Source: Paracoccus maritimus (GTDB taxonomy: Bacteria > Pseudomonadota > Alphaproteobacteria > Rhodobacterales > Rhodobacteraceae). Taken from it: a stretch of DNA of 64,000 bases. The notes under the pieces are model-generated. The model was not told where the DNA came from, did no database searches, and was given only the letters and a program-made list of their open reading frames with translations. Where the stretch lies: positions 124,001-188,000 of the forward strand of contig NZ_JANAVZ010000005.1 in the NCBI RefSeq assembly GCF_025195095.1, given 5' to 3'. The translations under genes were made by a program, and so were the position numbers. Shown here piece by piece: positions 44,389 to 54,848 of the stretch (its first letter is position 1; each line of letters opens with the position of its first letter).

Positions 44389-45966
44389 ATGATAGATCCG
44401 CTTTCGCGCCTTGCGATCCTCTATGGGACCGACAAGTTCGGCTATCACGACTATACGCCTAATTAGCACGACCTTCTGTCTGCGCGGCGGGGCCAGCGCC
44501 TCAGCATGCTCGAGATCGGGGTCGGAGGCTATGGTGACGAGAACCGCGGCGGCTAGTCGCTCGAGGTATGGCGGGACTATTTTCCCGAAGCGCAGATTAC
44601 CGGGATCGATATCCAGAAGAAGACAATGGATCTGGGCCCGCGGGTCAGCATCATGCAAGGCAGCCAGATCGATTCCGCGTTTCTCGAAACGGTGGTGAGG
44701 GAAAGGGGCCCCTTCGATATCATTCTGGACGACGGCAGTCATCGCAACGAACATGTCGTCGAAACCTTCGGAATGCTGTATCCCCGGCTTAAGCAGCAAG
44801 GCGTTTATATCGTCGAGGATGTCCAGACCGCGTTCATTCCCCGGCTCGGAGGCTCGCTGCAACTGCGCCAGCCGAACAGTGTCGGGTTCTTCGCGGAATG
44901 GCTGCAACGTCTTGCCTCCGGCTCGGCAGGCGATGTCGTGTCGCTAGAGCGATTTCACAATATCGTCGTGGTGCACAAGGGAGGTGCGGACGGCGCCGGG
45001 CCAACCGCCTGTACGCATCGTGCAATCCTTGCGCGGTCCGCCGCGGACGCGGCCGTGCCGCGGCTGCGCGGTGCCGACATCCACTCGGCCGCGGATCTGT
45101 CCAAGGCCATCAGTGCGGCCTACGACACCGGTGTCCTGTTTGTCGAAGGATGGCCGGACGATCTTGGGCTGATACACGACCTGTTCGTGCAGATCGATCA
45201 TCGCGAGATCGCGGTCCGTTATCCCGACGCGCCGATCCACGAATTTGCCAGACAAGTTCTGGGAATGGCCGCCTTCGGAGATGGCCTGATCCTTGAGCTG
45301 GGCGACAATGATTATCCGCCCAACTTCGCCTTCGAGCCTGATCACCGCCGCGCCGTTCTGGCCATGCGGCAGATGGAGGAGGTGCTGGCTGACCCCGCGG
45401 CGCGTGAGGGTGGTCTGCTGAATTTTGCACGCATGGTGATGCAGTTTCGCGATGAAGAGGAACTGGATCCGATCATCGCCCGTCTCGCCGGTGTGGGCTG
45501 CACAGACCGGCGATACTTCGAATTCGCCGTTCGTCGATTGCGCGCGCAGGGTGACATGGAACGATTGTGCCAAACTTATCAGGAAGCGGTCGCCCACTAT
45601 CCCGACAACGATCACTTGCTGGTGGGTTTGGCGCGGACCCACAAGACGCTTGGCGATATTGCGACTTCGGAACGCATGCTTCAAGACCGGCTTACCGAGA
45701 AGAACGGGCGTAGCCGCGTGGTCGCCAATGCATTGTCGCATTTCCTGCAGTCTCAGGGGCGGATCGAAGAGGCGATCTCGGTTGCCGAAGGCGCGGTCAA
45801 GCTTTTTCCGGTCACCGACCGTCCGCGCCAGTTGAAGCGGATCGTCGAGCTTTGTCGCCGGGCCGAGCTGAATGATCGCGCGCTGCATGCCTGCGAACAG
45901 CTTGTGGCGCTGGACCCGTCCGATGGCGAGGCATCCCTTGCCCTGGCGGATCTGCGCGCCGGCTAG
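44389..45966 (+). pseudogene. SAM methyltransferase-TPR gene with two in-frame amber codons
   Basis: A single frame of 525 codons runs from ATG 44389 (after TGGAG), interrupted only by TAG at 44464-44466 and 44554-44556. Reading through, YGTDKFGYHDYTPN(*)HDLL, MLEIGVGGYGDENRGG(*)SLEVW and YFPEAQITGIDIQKKTMDLG form motif I and its surroundings of a class I SAM-dependent methyltransferase, and FDIILDDGSHRNEHVVETFG follows. The C-terminal ~170 residues are TPR-like. The first stop replaces a likely Tyr, the second a likely Glu or Gln. No frameshift exists. Either recent inactivation or sequence error. It ends convergently with edd, sharing CTAG. Confidence 0.75.
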
Positions 45967-47765
45967 ACGACCACCCCAGCGCCTTCGGTTGCCGGCCCTG
46001 CCACTGCGCGGAATGCCGCGAACATTTCGCGGCCCATGCCTTCGCTGCTGGATGCCGGGTCGAAGGCGACGGGCTTGCGGGTGTCGAAATCCTCGGCCAG
46101 GCAATCGATCGTGCCCATCGTGGCGTCCAGCCTGATGAGATCGCCGTCACGGACGCGGGCCAGCGGGCCACCGGTCGATGCCTCGGGCGAGATATGGATG
46201 GCGGCAGGCACCTTGCCCGACGCGCCCGACATGCGACCATCCGTAACCAGCGCGACCTTCAGGCCGCGATCCTGCAGGACCGCCAGCGTGGGCGTCAGCG
46301 AATGCAGTTCAGGCATCCCATTGGCGCGCGGCCCCTGAAAACGGACCACGACGATCGTGTCTTCGGTGAACTCTCCGGCCCGGAAGGCGGTCTTGACCTG
46401 CTCCTGATCGCTGAAAATGCGAGCCTTGGCCTCGATCACATGGCGCTCTTCGGCAACCGCACTGATCTTGATGACGCCCCGGCCAAGATTTCCGTCAAGC
46501 TGCTTCAGTCCGCCGGTGCGGGCGAACGGGTCGCTGACAGGACGCAGGATCCTGTCGTTCAGCGTATCGGTCGAGCCGGCTTCCCAGCGGATGCGTTCGC
46601 CGTCCAGCCTAGGCTCGGCGGTATATCCGTCCATGCCGGTGCCGTTGATCGTCTTCACATCCTGGTGCATCAGCCCGGCTTCCAGAAGCTGCCCGATCAT
46701 GTAGCCCAGACCGCCGGCGGCGTGGAAATGGTTCACATCGGCAAGCCCGTTCGGATAGACCCGCGCCATCAGCGGCACGGATTCAGAAATATCGTGGAAA
46801 TCCTCGATATCCAGCAGCACGCCCGCGGCGCGGGCCATCGCGGGCAGATGCATGACCAGATTGGTCGAACCGCCGGTTGCCATCAGTCCGACGATCCCGT
46901 TGACGAAGGCCTTTTCATCCAGAACGTCGCCAGCGGGAAGATAATCGTTGCCAAGCCGGGTGATCGCGGCTGCACGTTCGACGCCCGCCACGGTCAGGGC
47001 CTCGCGCAGGGGGGTGTTGGGATTCACGAAGCTGGACCCCGGAAGATGCAGCCCCATGAACTCCATCAACATCTGGTTGCTGTTCGCGGTGCCGTAGAAG
47101 GTGCAGGTGCCTGGCGAATGATAGGATGCCATCTCTGCCGCCATCAGCGCGTCGCGCCCCACCTCGCCGGCGGCAAACTGTTGGCGTACCTTGCTTTTCT
47201 CGTCATTGGGCAGGCCCGAAGGCATCGGTCCGGCCGGAATGAAAACCGCCGGGACATGACCGAAGGTCGCGGCGGCGATGACCAGCCCCGGAACGATCTT
47301 GTCACAGACGCCAAGGTAAAGCGCCGAATCGAAGCAGTCATGCGACAGCGCCACGCCAGCGGCCAGCGCGATCACGTCGCGCGAGAACAGCGACAACTCC
47401 ATACCCGGACGTCCCTGCGTCACGCCGTCGCACATCGCGGGCACGCCGCCCGCGACCTGAACCGTCGCGCCTGCCGCGTGTCCCGCACGACGGATCAGGT
47501 CGGGGAATCGCTCATAGGGCTGATGCGCCGACAGCATGTCGTTATAGGCGGTGACGATCCCGATATTCGGCTTACGGGTCGTCGCCATGTCATCCTTGTC
47601 GTCCATCGCCGCATAGGCGTGAGCCTGGTTGCCACAGGACAGATGCGCGCGGCGCGGCCCGTCTTCGGCGGCGCGGGCGATTTTTTTCAGATAGCTGTCA
47701 CGCGTGTTGCGCGAACGCTCTCTGATACGGTCGGTCACGCGGTCGATGCTGGAATGAAGGGTCAT
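45963..47765 (-). CDS. edd: Phosphogluconate dehydratase
   Basis: This 600-residue Fe-S dehydratase converts 6-phosphogluconate to 2-keto-3-deoxy-6-phosphogluconate in the Entner-Doudoroff pathway. [38 protein letters not shown], the cluster-ligand Cys in [12 protein letters not shown], the [21 protein letters not shown] segment and [20 protein letters not shown] are all present. ATG 47765 follows GAGGAGG; the longer frame to 47948 is not conserved. The operator-like GTTAGCGATAAC lies 38-49 bp upstream. The aldolase gene eda is not in the window. Confidence 0.97.
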   Translation of the reverse strand: MTLHSSIDRVTDRIRERSRNTRDSYLKKIARAAEDGPRRAHLSCGNQAHAYAAMDDKDDMATTRKPNIGIVTAYNDMLSAHQPYERFPDLIRRAGHAAGATVQVAGGVPAMCDGVTQGRPGMELSLFSRDVIALAAGVALSHDCFDSALYLGVCDKIVPGLVIAAATFGHVPAVFIPAGPMPSGLPNDEKSKVRQQFAAGEVGRDALMAAEMASYHSPGTCTFYGTANSNQMLMEFMGLHLPGSSFVNPNTPLREALTVAGVERAAAITRLGNDYLPAGDVLDEKAFVNGIVGLMATGGSTNLVMHLPAMARAAGVLLDIEDFHDISESVPLMARVYPNGLADVNHFHAAGGLGYMIGQLLEAGLMHQDVKTINGTGMDGYTAEPRLDGERIRWEAGSTDTLNDRILRPVSDPFARTGGLKQLDGNLGRGVIKISAVAEERHVIEAKARIFSDQEQVKTAFRAGEFTEDTIVVVRFQGPRANGMPELHSLTPTLAVLQDRGLKVALVTDGRMSGASGKVPAAIHISPEASTGGPLARVRDGDLIRLDATMGTIDCLAEDFDTRKPVAFDPASSSEGMGREMFAAFRAVAGPATEGAGVVV

Positions 47766-47801
47766 CTGGCGGCCTCCTCTGGCTTTGTGGTCACTATAGG
47801 C

Positions 47802-47815
47802 CGTTAGCGATAACA
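47802..47815 (-). promoter_or_regulatory. Operator candidate upstream of edd
   Basis: Read on the edd strand the site is TGTTATCGCTAACG, an imperfect palindrome with GTTA/TAAC arms around a CG centre. It matches the site upstream of zwf (TGTTAACGCTAACA) at 12 of 14 positions. The shape fits a LacI-family or similar dimeric repressor. Confidence 0.55.
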
Positions 47816-47928
47816 GTTCAACCGTTGCGTCTTGCCGTTTCGTGTAGCCAGCCGATCGACATGGGTGCGTCTGGCGCTTGTGCAGGCAGGGGCAGCATGT
47901 CAGATCAGGACGCGAAAGGACCCATGCC

Positions 47929-49125
47929 ATGCACGAGCTTCCCGTCATTCGTCTGCGCCCGAAATCAAGGCCGCAGGCAATCCGTCACGGATTTCCATGG
48001 GTCTTCGCCGACGAGGTGGTGCTTGACCGACGCACGCGCGCGCTGGATCCGGGTGGATTCGCCGTGCTTGAGGACGCCGAGCGCAGGGCGCTTGCCTTGG
48101 TCACGGTCAATCCGGAATCGAAAATCGTCGCGCGGGTCATGGATGGCGATCCGGCGGCCTGCATCGATGAGGCGTGGATCGCCGGTCGCCTGTCGCGTGC
48201 GCTGGCGTTGCGCGAACGTCTATATGATGTGCCGTTCTATCGGTTGATCCATGCCGAGGCCGACGGTCTGCCGGGGCTGGTCATTGACCGTTTCGGCGAT
48301 ACTGCGGTGATCCAGCCCAACGCGGCATGGACCGATGCAATGGCAGACCGTATCGCCGAGGCCCTGATTGCGGTCACGAAAGTCGAAACTGTCATTCTGA
48401 ACGGGCAAGGCAGGGCGCGCGGACTGGAAGGCCTGGCCGAGCGGATGGAAGTGCTGCGGGGCACCGCCCCCGAGGCGCCGATTTCTGTCACGATGAATGG
48501 CGCGACCTATCTGGCCGATCTGATGGGCGGGCAGAAAACCGGGCTGTTCTTCGATCAGCGGCCCAACCACGCCTTCGCGCAGCGCCTGGCAACGGGCGTC
48601 GAGATGCTGGATGTATTCAGCCATGTCGGTGGGTTCGGCCTTGCCGCGCTGGCCGCTGGCGCAGACCGCGCGACCTGTGTCGATGGCAGTGCCCCGGCCT
48701 TGCAGCTTGCGGTCGGGGGCGCGCGGGCGATGGGCGCCGCAGACCGGCTGGAGACGGTACAGGCGGACGCGTTCAAGGCCATGGAGCAGATGGCCGCGGA
48801 CGGTCGCAAATTCGGTCTTGTGGTGTGCGACCCGCCGGCCTTCGCACCGTCGAAACAGGCGTTGGATGCCGGGCTGCGGGCCTATGAAAGGGTCGCAAAG
48901 CTGGCCGCGCCGCTGGTTGCGCCTGGTGGATATCTGGTGCTGTGCAGTTGTTCGCATGCGGCCGATCTGACGCAGTTCCGCAATGTCAGTGCGCGCGGGA
49001 TTGGCCGGGGCGGGCGGCGCGGTGTGCTGATCCACACCGGACAGGCTGGTCCGGATCATCCGACGCTGCCGCAATTGGCGGAAACCGGTTATCTTAAATC
49101 GCTGTTCTTCCGGCTGGATGGATGA
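47929..49125 (+). CDS. Class I rRNA methyltransferase, RlmI-like
   Basis: The 398-residue protein begins with a PUA-type domain (VIRLRPKSRPQAIRHGFPWV), then the RlmI-specific YDVPFYRLIHAEADGLPGLV, and a C-terminal Rossmann methyltransferase domain: MLDVFSHVGGFGLAALAAGA (motif I) and VVCDPPAFAPSK (motif IV), followed by VLCSCSHAADL. E. coli RlmI methylates C5 of a 23S rRNA cytosine; this activity is inferred. The start at 47929 matches the PUA domain. It overlaps the next gene by 4 bp. Confidence 0.9.
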   Translation: MHELPVIRLRPKSRPQAIRHGFPWVFADEVVLDRRTRALDPGGFAVLEDAERRALALVTVNPESKIVARVMDGDPAACIDEAWIAGRLSRALALRERLYDVPFYRLIHAEADGLPGLVIDRFGDTAVIQPNAAWTDAMADRIAEALIAVTKVETVILNGQGRARGLEGLAERMEVLRGTAPEAPISVTMNGATYLADLMGGQKTGLFFDQRPNHAFAQRLATGVEMLDVFSHVGGFGLAALAAGADRATCVDGSAPALQLAVGGARAMGAADRLETVQADAFKAMEQMAADGRKFGLVVCDPPAFAPSKQALDAGLRAYERVAKLAAPLVAPGGYLVLCSCSHAADLTQFRNVSARGIGRGGRRGVLIHTGQAGPDHPTLPQLAETGYLKSLFFRLDG

Positions 49126-49661
49126 AAGCGGTTCTGGACGCCAACGTGCTGTTCCCGACGATCCTGCGCGAGATCCTGATCGCCCTCGCCGCGGCAGGGC
49201 TGTTCGTGCCGCTGTGGTCGCCGCGGATACTGGCCGAATGGCGTCACGCGGCGGCACGGCTTGGCGCCGATCAGGCGGCCATCGCAGGGGCCGAGATCGC
49301 GCTGCTGCGCGACCGCTTTCCCAACGCCGAGATGCCCGATGACGGCAACCGTGTGATCGACCTGAACCTTCCCGATCCCGCCGATAGGCATGTGATCGAA
49401 GCGACACTTGCCGGTGGCGCGGACCAAATCGTGACCGCCAATCTGCGGGATTTTCCGCGCGGGATCATGGGGTCGCTGGGACTTCGCGCGATCCATCCCG
49501 ATGCATTTCTTCTGTCGCTTCATGCGGATAATCCGCAGGCAGTCGCCACCACGGTGCGGCAGGCGCATGAGAAGGCAGAAAGGATGGGCGGGCAGATGAA
49601 TGTCGCGGGGATGCTGAAACGCAGCCGCCTGCCAAGGCTTGCCCGCGCACTGAAAGGTTGA
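49122..49661 (+). CDS. PIN domain protein
   Basis: The 179-residue protein has the PIN-domain acidic residues: Asp6 in KAVLDANVLFPTILRE, the Asp pair in LNLPDPADRHVIEATLAGGA, and the late TANLRDFP. PIN proteins are usually Mg-dependent RNases, often toxins, but this group lacks an adjacent antitoxin and is coupled (ATGA) to an rRNA methyltransferase gene. A housekeeping RNA role is as likely as a toxin role. Confidence 0.8.
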   Translation: MKAVLDANVLFPTILREILIALAAAGLFVPLWSPRILAEWRHAAARLGADQAAIAGAEIALLRDRFPNAEMPDDGNRVIDLNLPDPADRHVIEATLAGGADQIVTANLRDFPRGIMGSLGLRAIHPDAFLLSLHADNPQAVATTVRQAHEKAERMGGQMNVAGMLKRSRLPRLARALKG

Positions 49662-49672
49662 AGCAGATTGCT

Positions 49673-49686
49673 GTTAACGCTAACAA
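49673..49686 (+). promoter_or_regulatory. Operator candidate upstream of zwf
   Basis: TGTTAACGCTAACA, a near-perfect 14-bp palindrome, ends 36 bp before the zwf ATG and starts 12 bp after the PIN gene stop. It is nearly identical to the site in front of edd. Confidence 0.6.
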
Positions 49687-49721
49687 GAGATATGGCTCAA
49701 GCCAACCGTAAGGAGGACAGC

Positions 49722-51173
49722 ATGGTCTCTCGCGTCATTCCGGTCGATGATTTCGATCTTGTGATCTTCGGTGCCACGGGCGATCTGGCCCACCGCAAGA
49801 TCCTGCCGGGCCTGTTCCGGCGATTCGTGGCAGGGCAGATTCCCGAAACATCTCGGATCATCGGCGCTGCCCGCACGCAGCAGGACGACGACCAGTTCCG
49901 CGACGAGGCGGGCAAGGCCATTGTCGAGTTCGCGGGCGTCAAGAAGAACGATCCGCGGCTTGTGCAATTCTTGCAATTGCTGGGCTATGTCGCCATCGAC
50001 GCAAAGGGTGACGGAGGCTGGCAAGAGTTGAAATCCCGGATGCGCGACGGTGCGGTGCACGCATTCTATTTCTCGGTCGCGCCATCGCTGTTCGGCGATC
50101 TGGCCGAACGTCTGGCCAGCCACGGCATCGCCGACGATGAAAGCCGCGTTGTGGTCGAGAAGCCGTTCGGTCGCGATCTGGCCTCGGCCCGCGCGCTGAA
50201 CCAGATGCTGGCACAGCATTTCAACGAACAGCAGGTTTATCGGATTGACCATTATCTGGGCAAGGAAACGGTCCAGAACCTGATGGCCGTCCGCTTCGCC
50301 AATGTGCTGTTCGAACCGCTGTGGAACGCACAGTATGTCGATCACGTGCAGATCACCGTGGCCGAGACGGTCGGCGTGGCCGGCCGGGGCAGCTATTACG
50401 ACAAGTCCGGTGCGATCCGGGACATGGTCCAGAACCACATGATGCAGCTTCTCTGCCTGATTGCGATGGAGCCGCCCTATCACTTTGACCCCAATGCCGT
50501 GCGCGATGAAAAGCTGAAAGTGATCCGGGCGCTGGAGGCCCTGGAGCCAGGCGATATCGTGCGTGGCCAGTATCAGGCCGACGGCAAATCGACCGGATAT
50601 CTTGAGGACAGCGAAAACCCCGATTCGCGGACCGAAAGCTATGTCGCGATGAAGGTCCGTATCTCGAACTGGCGCTGGCAGGGCACGCCCTTCTATCTGC
50701 GCACCGGCAAGAAGCTGCGCGCGCGCACCAGCGAGATCGCGATCACCTTCAAGGAGCCGCCGCATTCGATCTTCGACGACACCGGGGCACCAAAGGCCAA
50801 TGAACTTGTCATCCGCCTGCAACCCAATGAGGGTATGAACCTGAAGGTGATGATCAAAGAGCCGGGTCCGGGGGGGATGCGGTTGGTGCAGGTGCCGCTG
50901 GACATGTCCTTCGCGGACGCGCTGGGGGCCGAGGGGGCCGACATGCCGGATGCCTATGAACGGCTGATCATGGATGTCATCCGCGGCAATCAGACGCTGT
51001 TCATGCGCGGCGACGAGGTCGAGGCCGCTTGGGCCTGGACAGACCCGATCATCGAGGCGTGGGAAGACAGCAAGCGCCTTCCCGAGCCCTACGATGCGGG
51101 TTCGTCCGGCCCTGAAGAGGCGCTGCGCCTGATGCATCGCGACAACCGGCGCTGGAGGGAGATCAGGTCATGA
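49722..51173 (+). CDS. zwf: Glucose-6-phosphate 1-dehydrogenase
   Basis: The 483-residue enzyme oxidises glucose-6-phosphate to 6-phosphogluconolactone. The nucleotide-binding VIFGATGDLAHRKILPGLFR lies at the N-terminus, the substrate and catalytic motif is YRIDHYLGKETVQN, and the C-terminal EAAWAWTDPIIEAW is typical. The ATG at 49722 follows AAGGAGGA. It overlaps pgl by 4 bp and heads a zwf-pgl-pgi operon that feeds edd. Confidence 0.97.
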   Translation: MVSRVIPVDDFDLVIFGATGDLAHRKILPGLFRRFVAGQIPETSRIIGAARTQQDDDQFRDEAGKAIVEFAGVKKNDPRLVQFLQLLGYVAIDAKGDGGWQELKSRMRDGAVHAFYFSVAPSLFGDLAERLASHGIADDESRVVVEKPFGRDLASARALNQMLAQHFNEQQVYRIDHYLGKETVQNLMAVRFANVLFEPLWNAQYVDHVQITVAETVGVAGRGSYYDKSGAIRDMVQNHMMQLLCLIAMEPPYHFDPNAVRDEKLKVIRALEALEPGDIVRGQYQADGKSTGYLEDSENPDSRTESYVAMKVRISNWRWQGTPFYLRTGKKLRARTSEIAITFKEPPHSIFDDTGAPKANELVIRLQPNEGMNLKVMIKEPGPGGMRLVQVPLDMSFADALGAEGADMPDAYERLIMDVIRGNQTLFMRGDEVEAAWAWTDPIIEAWEDSKRLPEPYDAGSSGPEEALRLMHRDNRRWREIRS

Positions 51174-51847
51174 GCATGGATTTTGTTGAGTATCCCGATA
51201 GGGACATGCTGGCGCTGTCACTGGCAGACCGGATGGCATCGCAGCTTGCGCAGCATCTGCGCAGCAATGAGCGGGCAAGCCTGTGCGTGCCGGGCGGCAC
51301 CTCGCCTACGCAGGTCTTCGAAACGCTCAGCGGCACCGATATCGACTGGGGCCGCGTGACGGTGTTTCTGGGCGACGAACGCTGGGTAGATGGTGATCAC
51401 AAGCGCTCGAACAGTCGGTTGTTGCGCAGGCATCTGCTGAAGGATCGTGCGCAGGACGCGAACTACATTGACCTTTATACCGGCGACGGACAGCCTGATG
51501 ACGCGACCGACATGCTGTCGGGGATGCTGAGCCCCTATCTGCCGATCACGGTCATTTTGCTGGGGATGGGCAATGACATGCACACCGCCAGCCTGTTTCC
51601 TGGCGCCGACCATTTGGCCGAGGCTTTGTCGGCCACCGCGCCGCCGGTGATGGCGATCCGCGCCGAAGGCGCTGACGAACCGCGCATCACCCTGACCCGA
51701 CCGGTACTGTCGAATGCGATCCACACGCATCTGTTGATCATGGGCCCCGAAAAGCGCGAGGCGCTGGAACGGGCGCAGAAAATGGAACCGATCGACGCGC
51801 CGATCCGGGCGTTTCTGGATCAGGCGACCGTCCACTGGGCGGAATGA
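51170..51847 (+). CDS. pgl: 6-Phosphogluconolactonase
   Basis: This 225-residue DevB-type enzyme hydrolyses 6-phosphogluconolactone to 6-phosphogluconate. [38 protein letters not shown], and the short [19 protein letters not shown] loop match the sugar-phosphate-binding blocks of the family. It lies between zwf (4-bp overlap) and pgi (10 bp), so the three are co-transcribed. Confidence 0.95.
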   Translation: MSMDFVEYPDRDMLALSLADRMASQLAQHLRSNERASLCVPGGTSPTQVFETLSGTDIDWGRVTVFLGDERWVDGDHKRSNSRLLRRHLLKDRAQDANYIDLYTGDGQPDDATDMLSGMLSPYLPITVILLGMGNDMHTASLFPGADHLAEALSATAPPVMAIRAEGADEPRITLTRPVLSNAIHTHLLIMGPEKREALERAQKMEPIDAPIRAFLDQATVHWAE

Positions 51848-51857
51848 GAGGATTGAG

Positions 51858-53468
51858 ATGAACGATATCTGGACCCGCCTCAAGGCTCACCGCGCTGCGC
51901 AGGACACAGCACGGATCGACGATCTGTTCGATGCCGATCCCGCCCGCCCGCGCGATTTCTGCGTGGAAGCTGATGAACTGGTCTTTGATTATTCGAAGAC
52001 GATGATCGATGCGGATGCGCGCGGCCTGCTGCTGGAACTGGCCCAAGATGCGCGGATCGAGGAACGTCGCGAGGCGATGTTCACCGGCGAAAGGATCAAT
52101 GAAACCGAGGGTCGCGCGGTCCTGCACACGGCCCTGCGCAACCTGTCGGGCAGCGTCGTCGTTGACGGTCAGGATGTGATGCCCGGCGTGCGCGCGACCC
52201 ATAAGCGGATGTCGGCGTTTGCGCGCGATGTGCGTTCGGGCGCGTATCGGGGGCAGGGCGGCAAGATCACCGATATCGTGAATATCGGCATCGGTGGTTC
52301 GGATCTGGGTCCGTTCATGGCGACGCTTGCGCTGGCGCCCTATCACGACGGGCCCCGGGCGCATTTCGTCAGCAACGTGGACGGAGCCGACATCGCCGAC
52401 ACTTTGACCGGGCTGAACCCCGAAACGACATTGGTGATCGTCGCGTCCAAGACCTTCACGACCATCGAGACGATGACCAACGCCCGAACCGCCCGCGAGT
52501 GGATGGCGAAGACGGTGTCCGCGCCGGCGGCGCAGTTCGCGGCGCTGTCTTCCGCCATCGACAAGACTGCCGCTTTCGGCATCGACGAATCTCGCGTCTT
52601 CGGTTTCGAGGACTGGGTGGGCGGACGCTATTCGATGTGGGGGCCGATCGGCCTGTCACTGATGATTGCTGTTGGTCCCGAAGATTTCGACCGTTTTCTT
52701 GCCGGTGGCGCTGCGATGGACGCGCATTTCCGCGGCGCGCCGCTGGCCGAAAACCTGCCGGTGCTGCTGGCGCTGGTCGGCATCTGGCACCATCAGGTCT
52801 GCGGCTATCCGACCCGTGCGGTCCTGCCTTACGACAATCGCCTGATTCGGCTGCCCGCCTATCTGCAGCAGCTAGAGATGGAATCGAACGGCAAGCGCGT
52901 GGCGATGGACGGCAGCGATCTGTCCACCGTTTCCGGCCCCGTCGTGTGGGGCGAGCCGGGGACCAACGGACAGCATGCTTTCTATCAGCTGATCCATCAG
53001 GGCACGATGCCGGTGCCGTGCGAGTTCATTCTGGCCGCGCGCGGACACGAGGACGAATTGGCCCATCACCACATCCTGCTGGCCGCCAACTGTCTCGCCC
53101 AGTCCGAGGCGCTGATGCGCGGTCGAACGCTGGACGAGGCGCGGGCCTTGATGCAGGCAAAGGGGTTGGAGGGCGCTGAGCTGGATCGGCAGGCGCGGCA
53201 CCGGGTGTTCCCCGGCAACCGTCCCTCGACAACCCTTCTGATCCCGCAGCTTACGCCCTTTGCGCTGGGACAGATCGTTGCGCTTTATGAACATCGGGTC
53301 TTCGTCGAAGGTGTGATCCTGGGGATCAACAGTTTCGACCAGTGGGGTGTCGAGCTGGGCAAGGAACTGGCGCTGAAGGTCGAGCCTTTGTTGAAGGGCG
53401 AGGCTGCGCCCGGCCACGATCCATCGACCCAGCATCTTGCAGGACTGTTCAGGTCGATGCGCGGCTAG
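51858..53468 (+). CDS. pgi: Glucose-6-phosphate isomerase
   Basis: The 536-residue enzyme interconverts glucose-6-phosphate and fructose-6-phosphate. [35 protein letters not shown], the [12 protein letters not shown] block and [18 protein letters not shown] are all intact, as is the C-terminal [13 protein letters not shown]. In an organism using the Entner-Doudoroff route it also returns fructose-6-phosphate made by gluconeogenesis to the cycle. Confidence 0.97.
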   Translation: MNDIWTRLKAHRAAQDTARIDDLFDADPARPRDFCVEADELVFDYSKTMIDADARGLLLELAQDARIEERREAMFTGERINETEGRAVLHTALRNLSGSVVVDGQDVMPGVRATHKRMSAFARDVRSGAYRGQGGKITDIVNIGIGGSDLGPFMATLALAPYHDGPRAHFVSNVDGADIADTLTGLNPETTLVIVASKTFTTIETMTNARTAREWMAKTVSAPAAQFAALSSAIDKTAAFGIDESRVFGFEDWVGGRYSMWGPIGLSLMIAVGPEDFDRFLAGGAAMDAHFRGAPLAENLPVLLALVGIWHHQVCGYPTRAVLPYDNRLIRLPAYLQQLEMESNGKRVAMDGSDLSTVSGPVVWGEPGTNGQHAFYQLIHQGTMPVPCEFILAARGHEDELAHHHILLAANCLAQSEALMRGRTLDEARALMQAKGLEGAELDRQARHRVFPGNRPSTTLLIPQLTPFALGQIVALYEHRVFVEGVILGINSFDQWGVELGKELALKVEPLLKGEAAPGHDPSTQHLAGLFRSMRG

Positions 53469-53583
53469 GCCGCGGCCGATGCGCGATGTGCGACAGGGGC
53501 CCTTCGGCGGTCCGGATAGCCGCTGGCGGCTTTTCCTTGGCGGCAAGACCGACTAGGTTCGCGCGCAGGAAAAGGATGCGGAC

Positions 53584-54660
53584 ATGTCGTTCTTCACGAA
53601 ACTGCGCGAGCGGCTGACCCGCTCATCCTCGAAAATCGGCGAGGGGCTGGACGATATCGTCGGCGACGGCGCACCTGCGGATGATCGGGCAGTTGTGCCC
53701 GCCGACAATAAGGCGCCGGCACCAGCCGAGCCTTCCCCACCTCCTGCGCCCGACCAACCTGCGCCGCAGCAATCGTCCGGTCTGGTCGGACGGCTGTTCG
53801 GACGCGGCGACGCGGCAGCGGCCGAACAGCCGCGCCGGGCGCTGGACGACGAGATGCTGGAAGAGTTGGAGGATATGCTGGTCCAGACCGATCTGGGCGT
53901 CGAGACTGCGTTGCGGGTGACGGCCAACATCGCCGAAGGCCGGATGGGCCGGCGGGTTTCCTCGACCGAGCTGAAGCAGCTGCTGGCAGCCGAGATTGCG
54001 CGAATTATGACGCCGGTGGCCAAGCCTTTGCCTCTGTATCCCAGAAAGCCGCAGGTAGTGCTGGTTGTCGGTGTGAACGGGTCCGGCAAGACCACCACGA
54101 TCGGCAAGCTGGCAAGCCAGTTCAAGGCGGCTGGCAAGAATGTTGTGATCGCGGCGGGCGATACGTTCCGTGCGGCCGCGGTCGAGCAGCTGCAGGTCTG
54201 GGGTCAGCGCGCGGGCGTGCCGGTCATGGTGGCCGCGCAGGGATCCGATCCTGCCAGCCTCGCCTTCGACGCGATGACGAGGGCCGAGGCCGAAGGCGCG
54301 GATCTTCTGATGATCGACACGGCAGGGCGACTGCAGAACCGTCAGGATCTGATGGAAGAACTGGCTAAGATCGTCCGCGTGATCCGCAAGAAAGACCCCT
54401 CGGCGCCGCACAACACGCTTCTGGTGCTGGACGCGACGACGGGGCAGAACGCGCTGAGCCAGGTCGAGACATTCCGCAAGCTGGCCGATGTCTCGGGGCT
54501 TGTGATGACCAAGTTGGACGGCACGGCGCGCGGTGGCGTGCTGGTCGCTCTGGCCGACAGGTTCGGCCTGCCGATCCATGCGATCGGCGTGGGCGAACAG
54601 ATCGACGACCTGGATGCATTCGACGCGGAAGAGTTCGCGCGCGCGCTTGTCGGCCTGTAG
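53584..54660 (+). CDS. ftsY: Signal recognition particle receptor FtsY
   Basis: The 358-residue GTPase docks SRP-ribosome complexes at the membrane. A charged, Pro/Ala-rich A domain (residues 1-85) precedes the N domain (MLEELEDMLVQTDLGVETAL) and the G domain: GVNGSGKTTTIGKLASQ near 163, AGDTFRAAAVEQLQVWGQRA, LLMIDTAGRLQN, and VMTKLDGTARGGVLVALADR. The Pro-rich linker (APAEPSPPPAPDQPAPQQ) is longer than its E. coli counterpart is acidic. Stand-alone gene. Confidence 0.97.
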   Translation: MSFFTKLRERLTRSSSKIGEGLDDIVGDGAPADDRAVVPADNKAPAPAEPSPPPAPDQPAPQQSSGLVGRLFGRGDAAAAEQPRRALDDEMLEELEDMLVQTDLGVETALRVTANIAEGRMGRRVSSTELKQLLAAEIARIMTPVAKPLPLYPRKPQVVLVVGVNGSGKTTTIGKLASQFKAAGKNVVIAAGDTFRAAAVEQLQVWGQRAGVPVMVAAQGSDPASLAFDAMTRAEAEGADLLMIDTAGRLQNRQDLMEELAKIVRVIRKKDPSAPHNTLLVLDATTGQNALSQVETFRKLADVSGLVMTKLDGTARGGVLVALADRFGLPIHAIGVGEQIDDLDAFDAEEFARALVGL

Positions 54661-54773
54661 CCGATAATTCGCGGCGGCCGGATGCGCGTCCGGAAACGCG
54701 CGTTCGCCATCACATGCAGATGCCACGCACGCATTCCGCGCAAGCACGCCAATTATCTGATCTGCAAGGGAAG

Positions 54774-54848
54774 TGGCAGCCCGTAGGGGAATCGAACCCC
54801 TCTTTCCAGGTTGAAAACCTGGCGTCCTAACCGATAGACGAACGGGCC
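54774..54848 (-). tRNA. tRNA-Glu (TTC)
   Basis: A complete 75-nt tRNA with encoded CCA. The acceptor stem is GGCCCGT/ACGGGCT, and the anticodon stem CCAGG/CCTGG encloses TTTTCAA with anticodon TTC. It lies between ftsY and the AEC transporter gene in a 312-bp gap with nothing else recognisable. Confidence 0.96.

Noticed and set aside
44464..44556. Amber codons as pyrrolysine or other programmed recoding
   Set aside because: The two positions would replace different residues (likely Tyr, and Glu or Gln), no downstream recoding element is evident, and no pyrrolysine genes are in the window.
46194..47807. 537-codon open frame antisense to edd
   Set aside because: edd is complete with catalytic motifs; the antisense product has no recognisable domain and typical shadow composition.
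49122..49661. PIN gene as the toxin of a toxin-antitoxin pair
   Set aside because: No small antitoxin gene precedes or follows it; it overlaps an rRNA methyltransferase gene, which suggests a different role.
49680..51137. 485-codon open frame antisense to zwf
   Set aside because: Shadow of a clear zwf gene.
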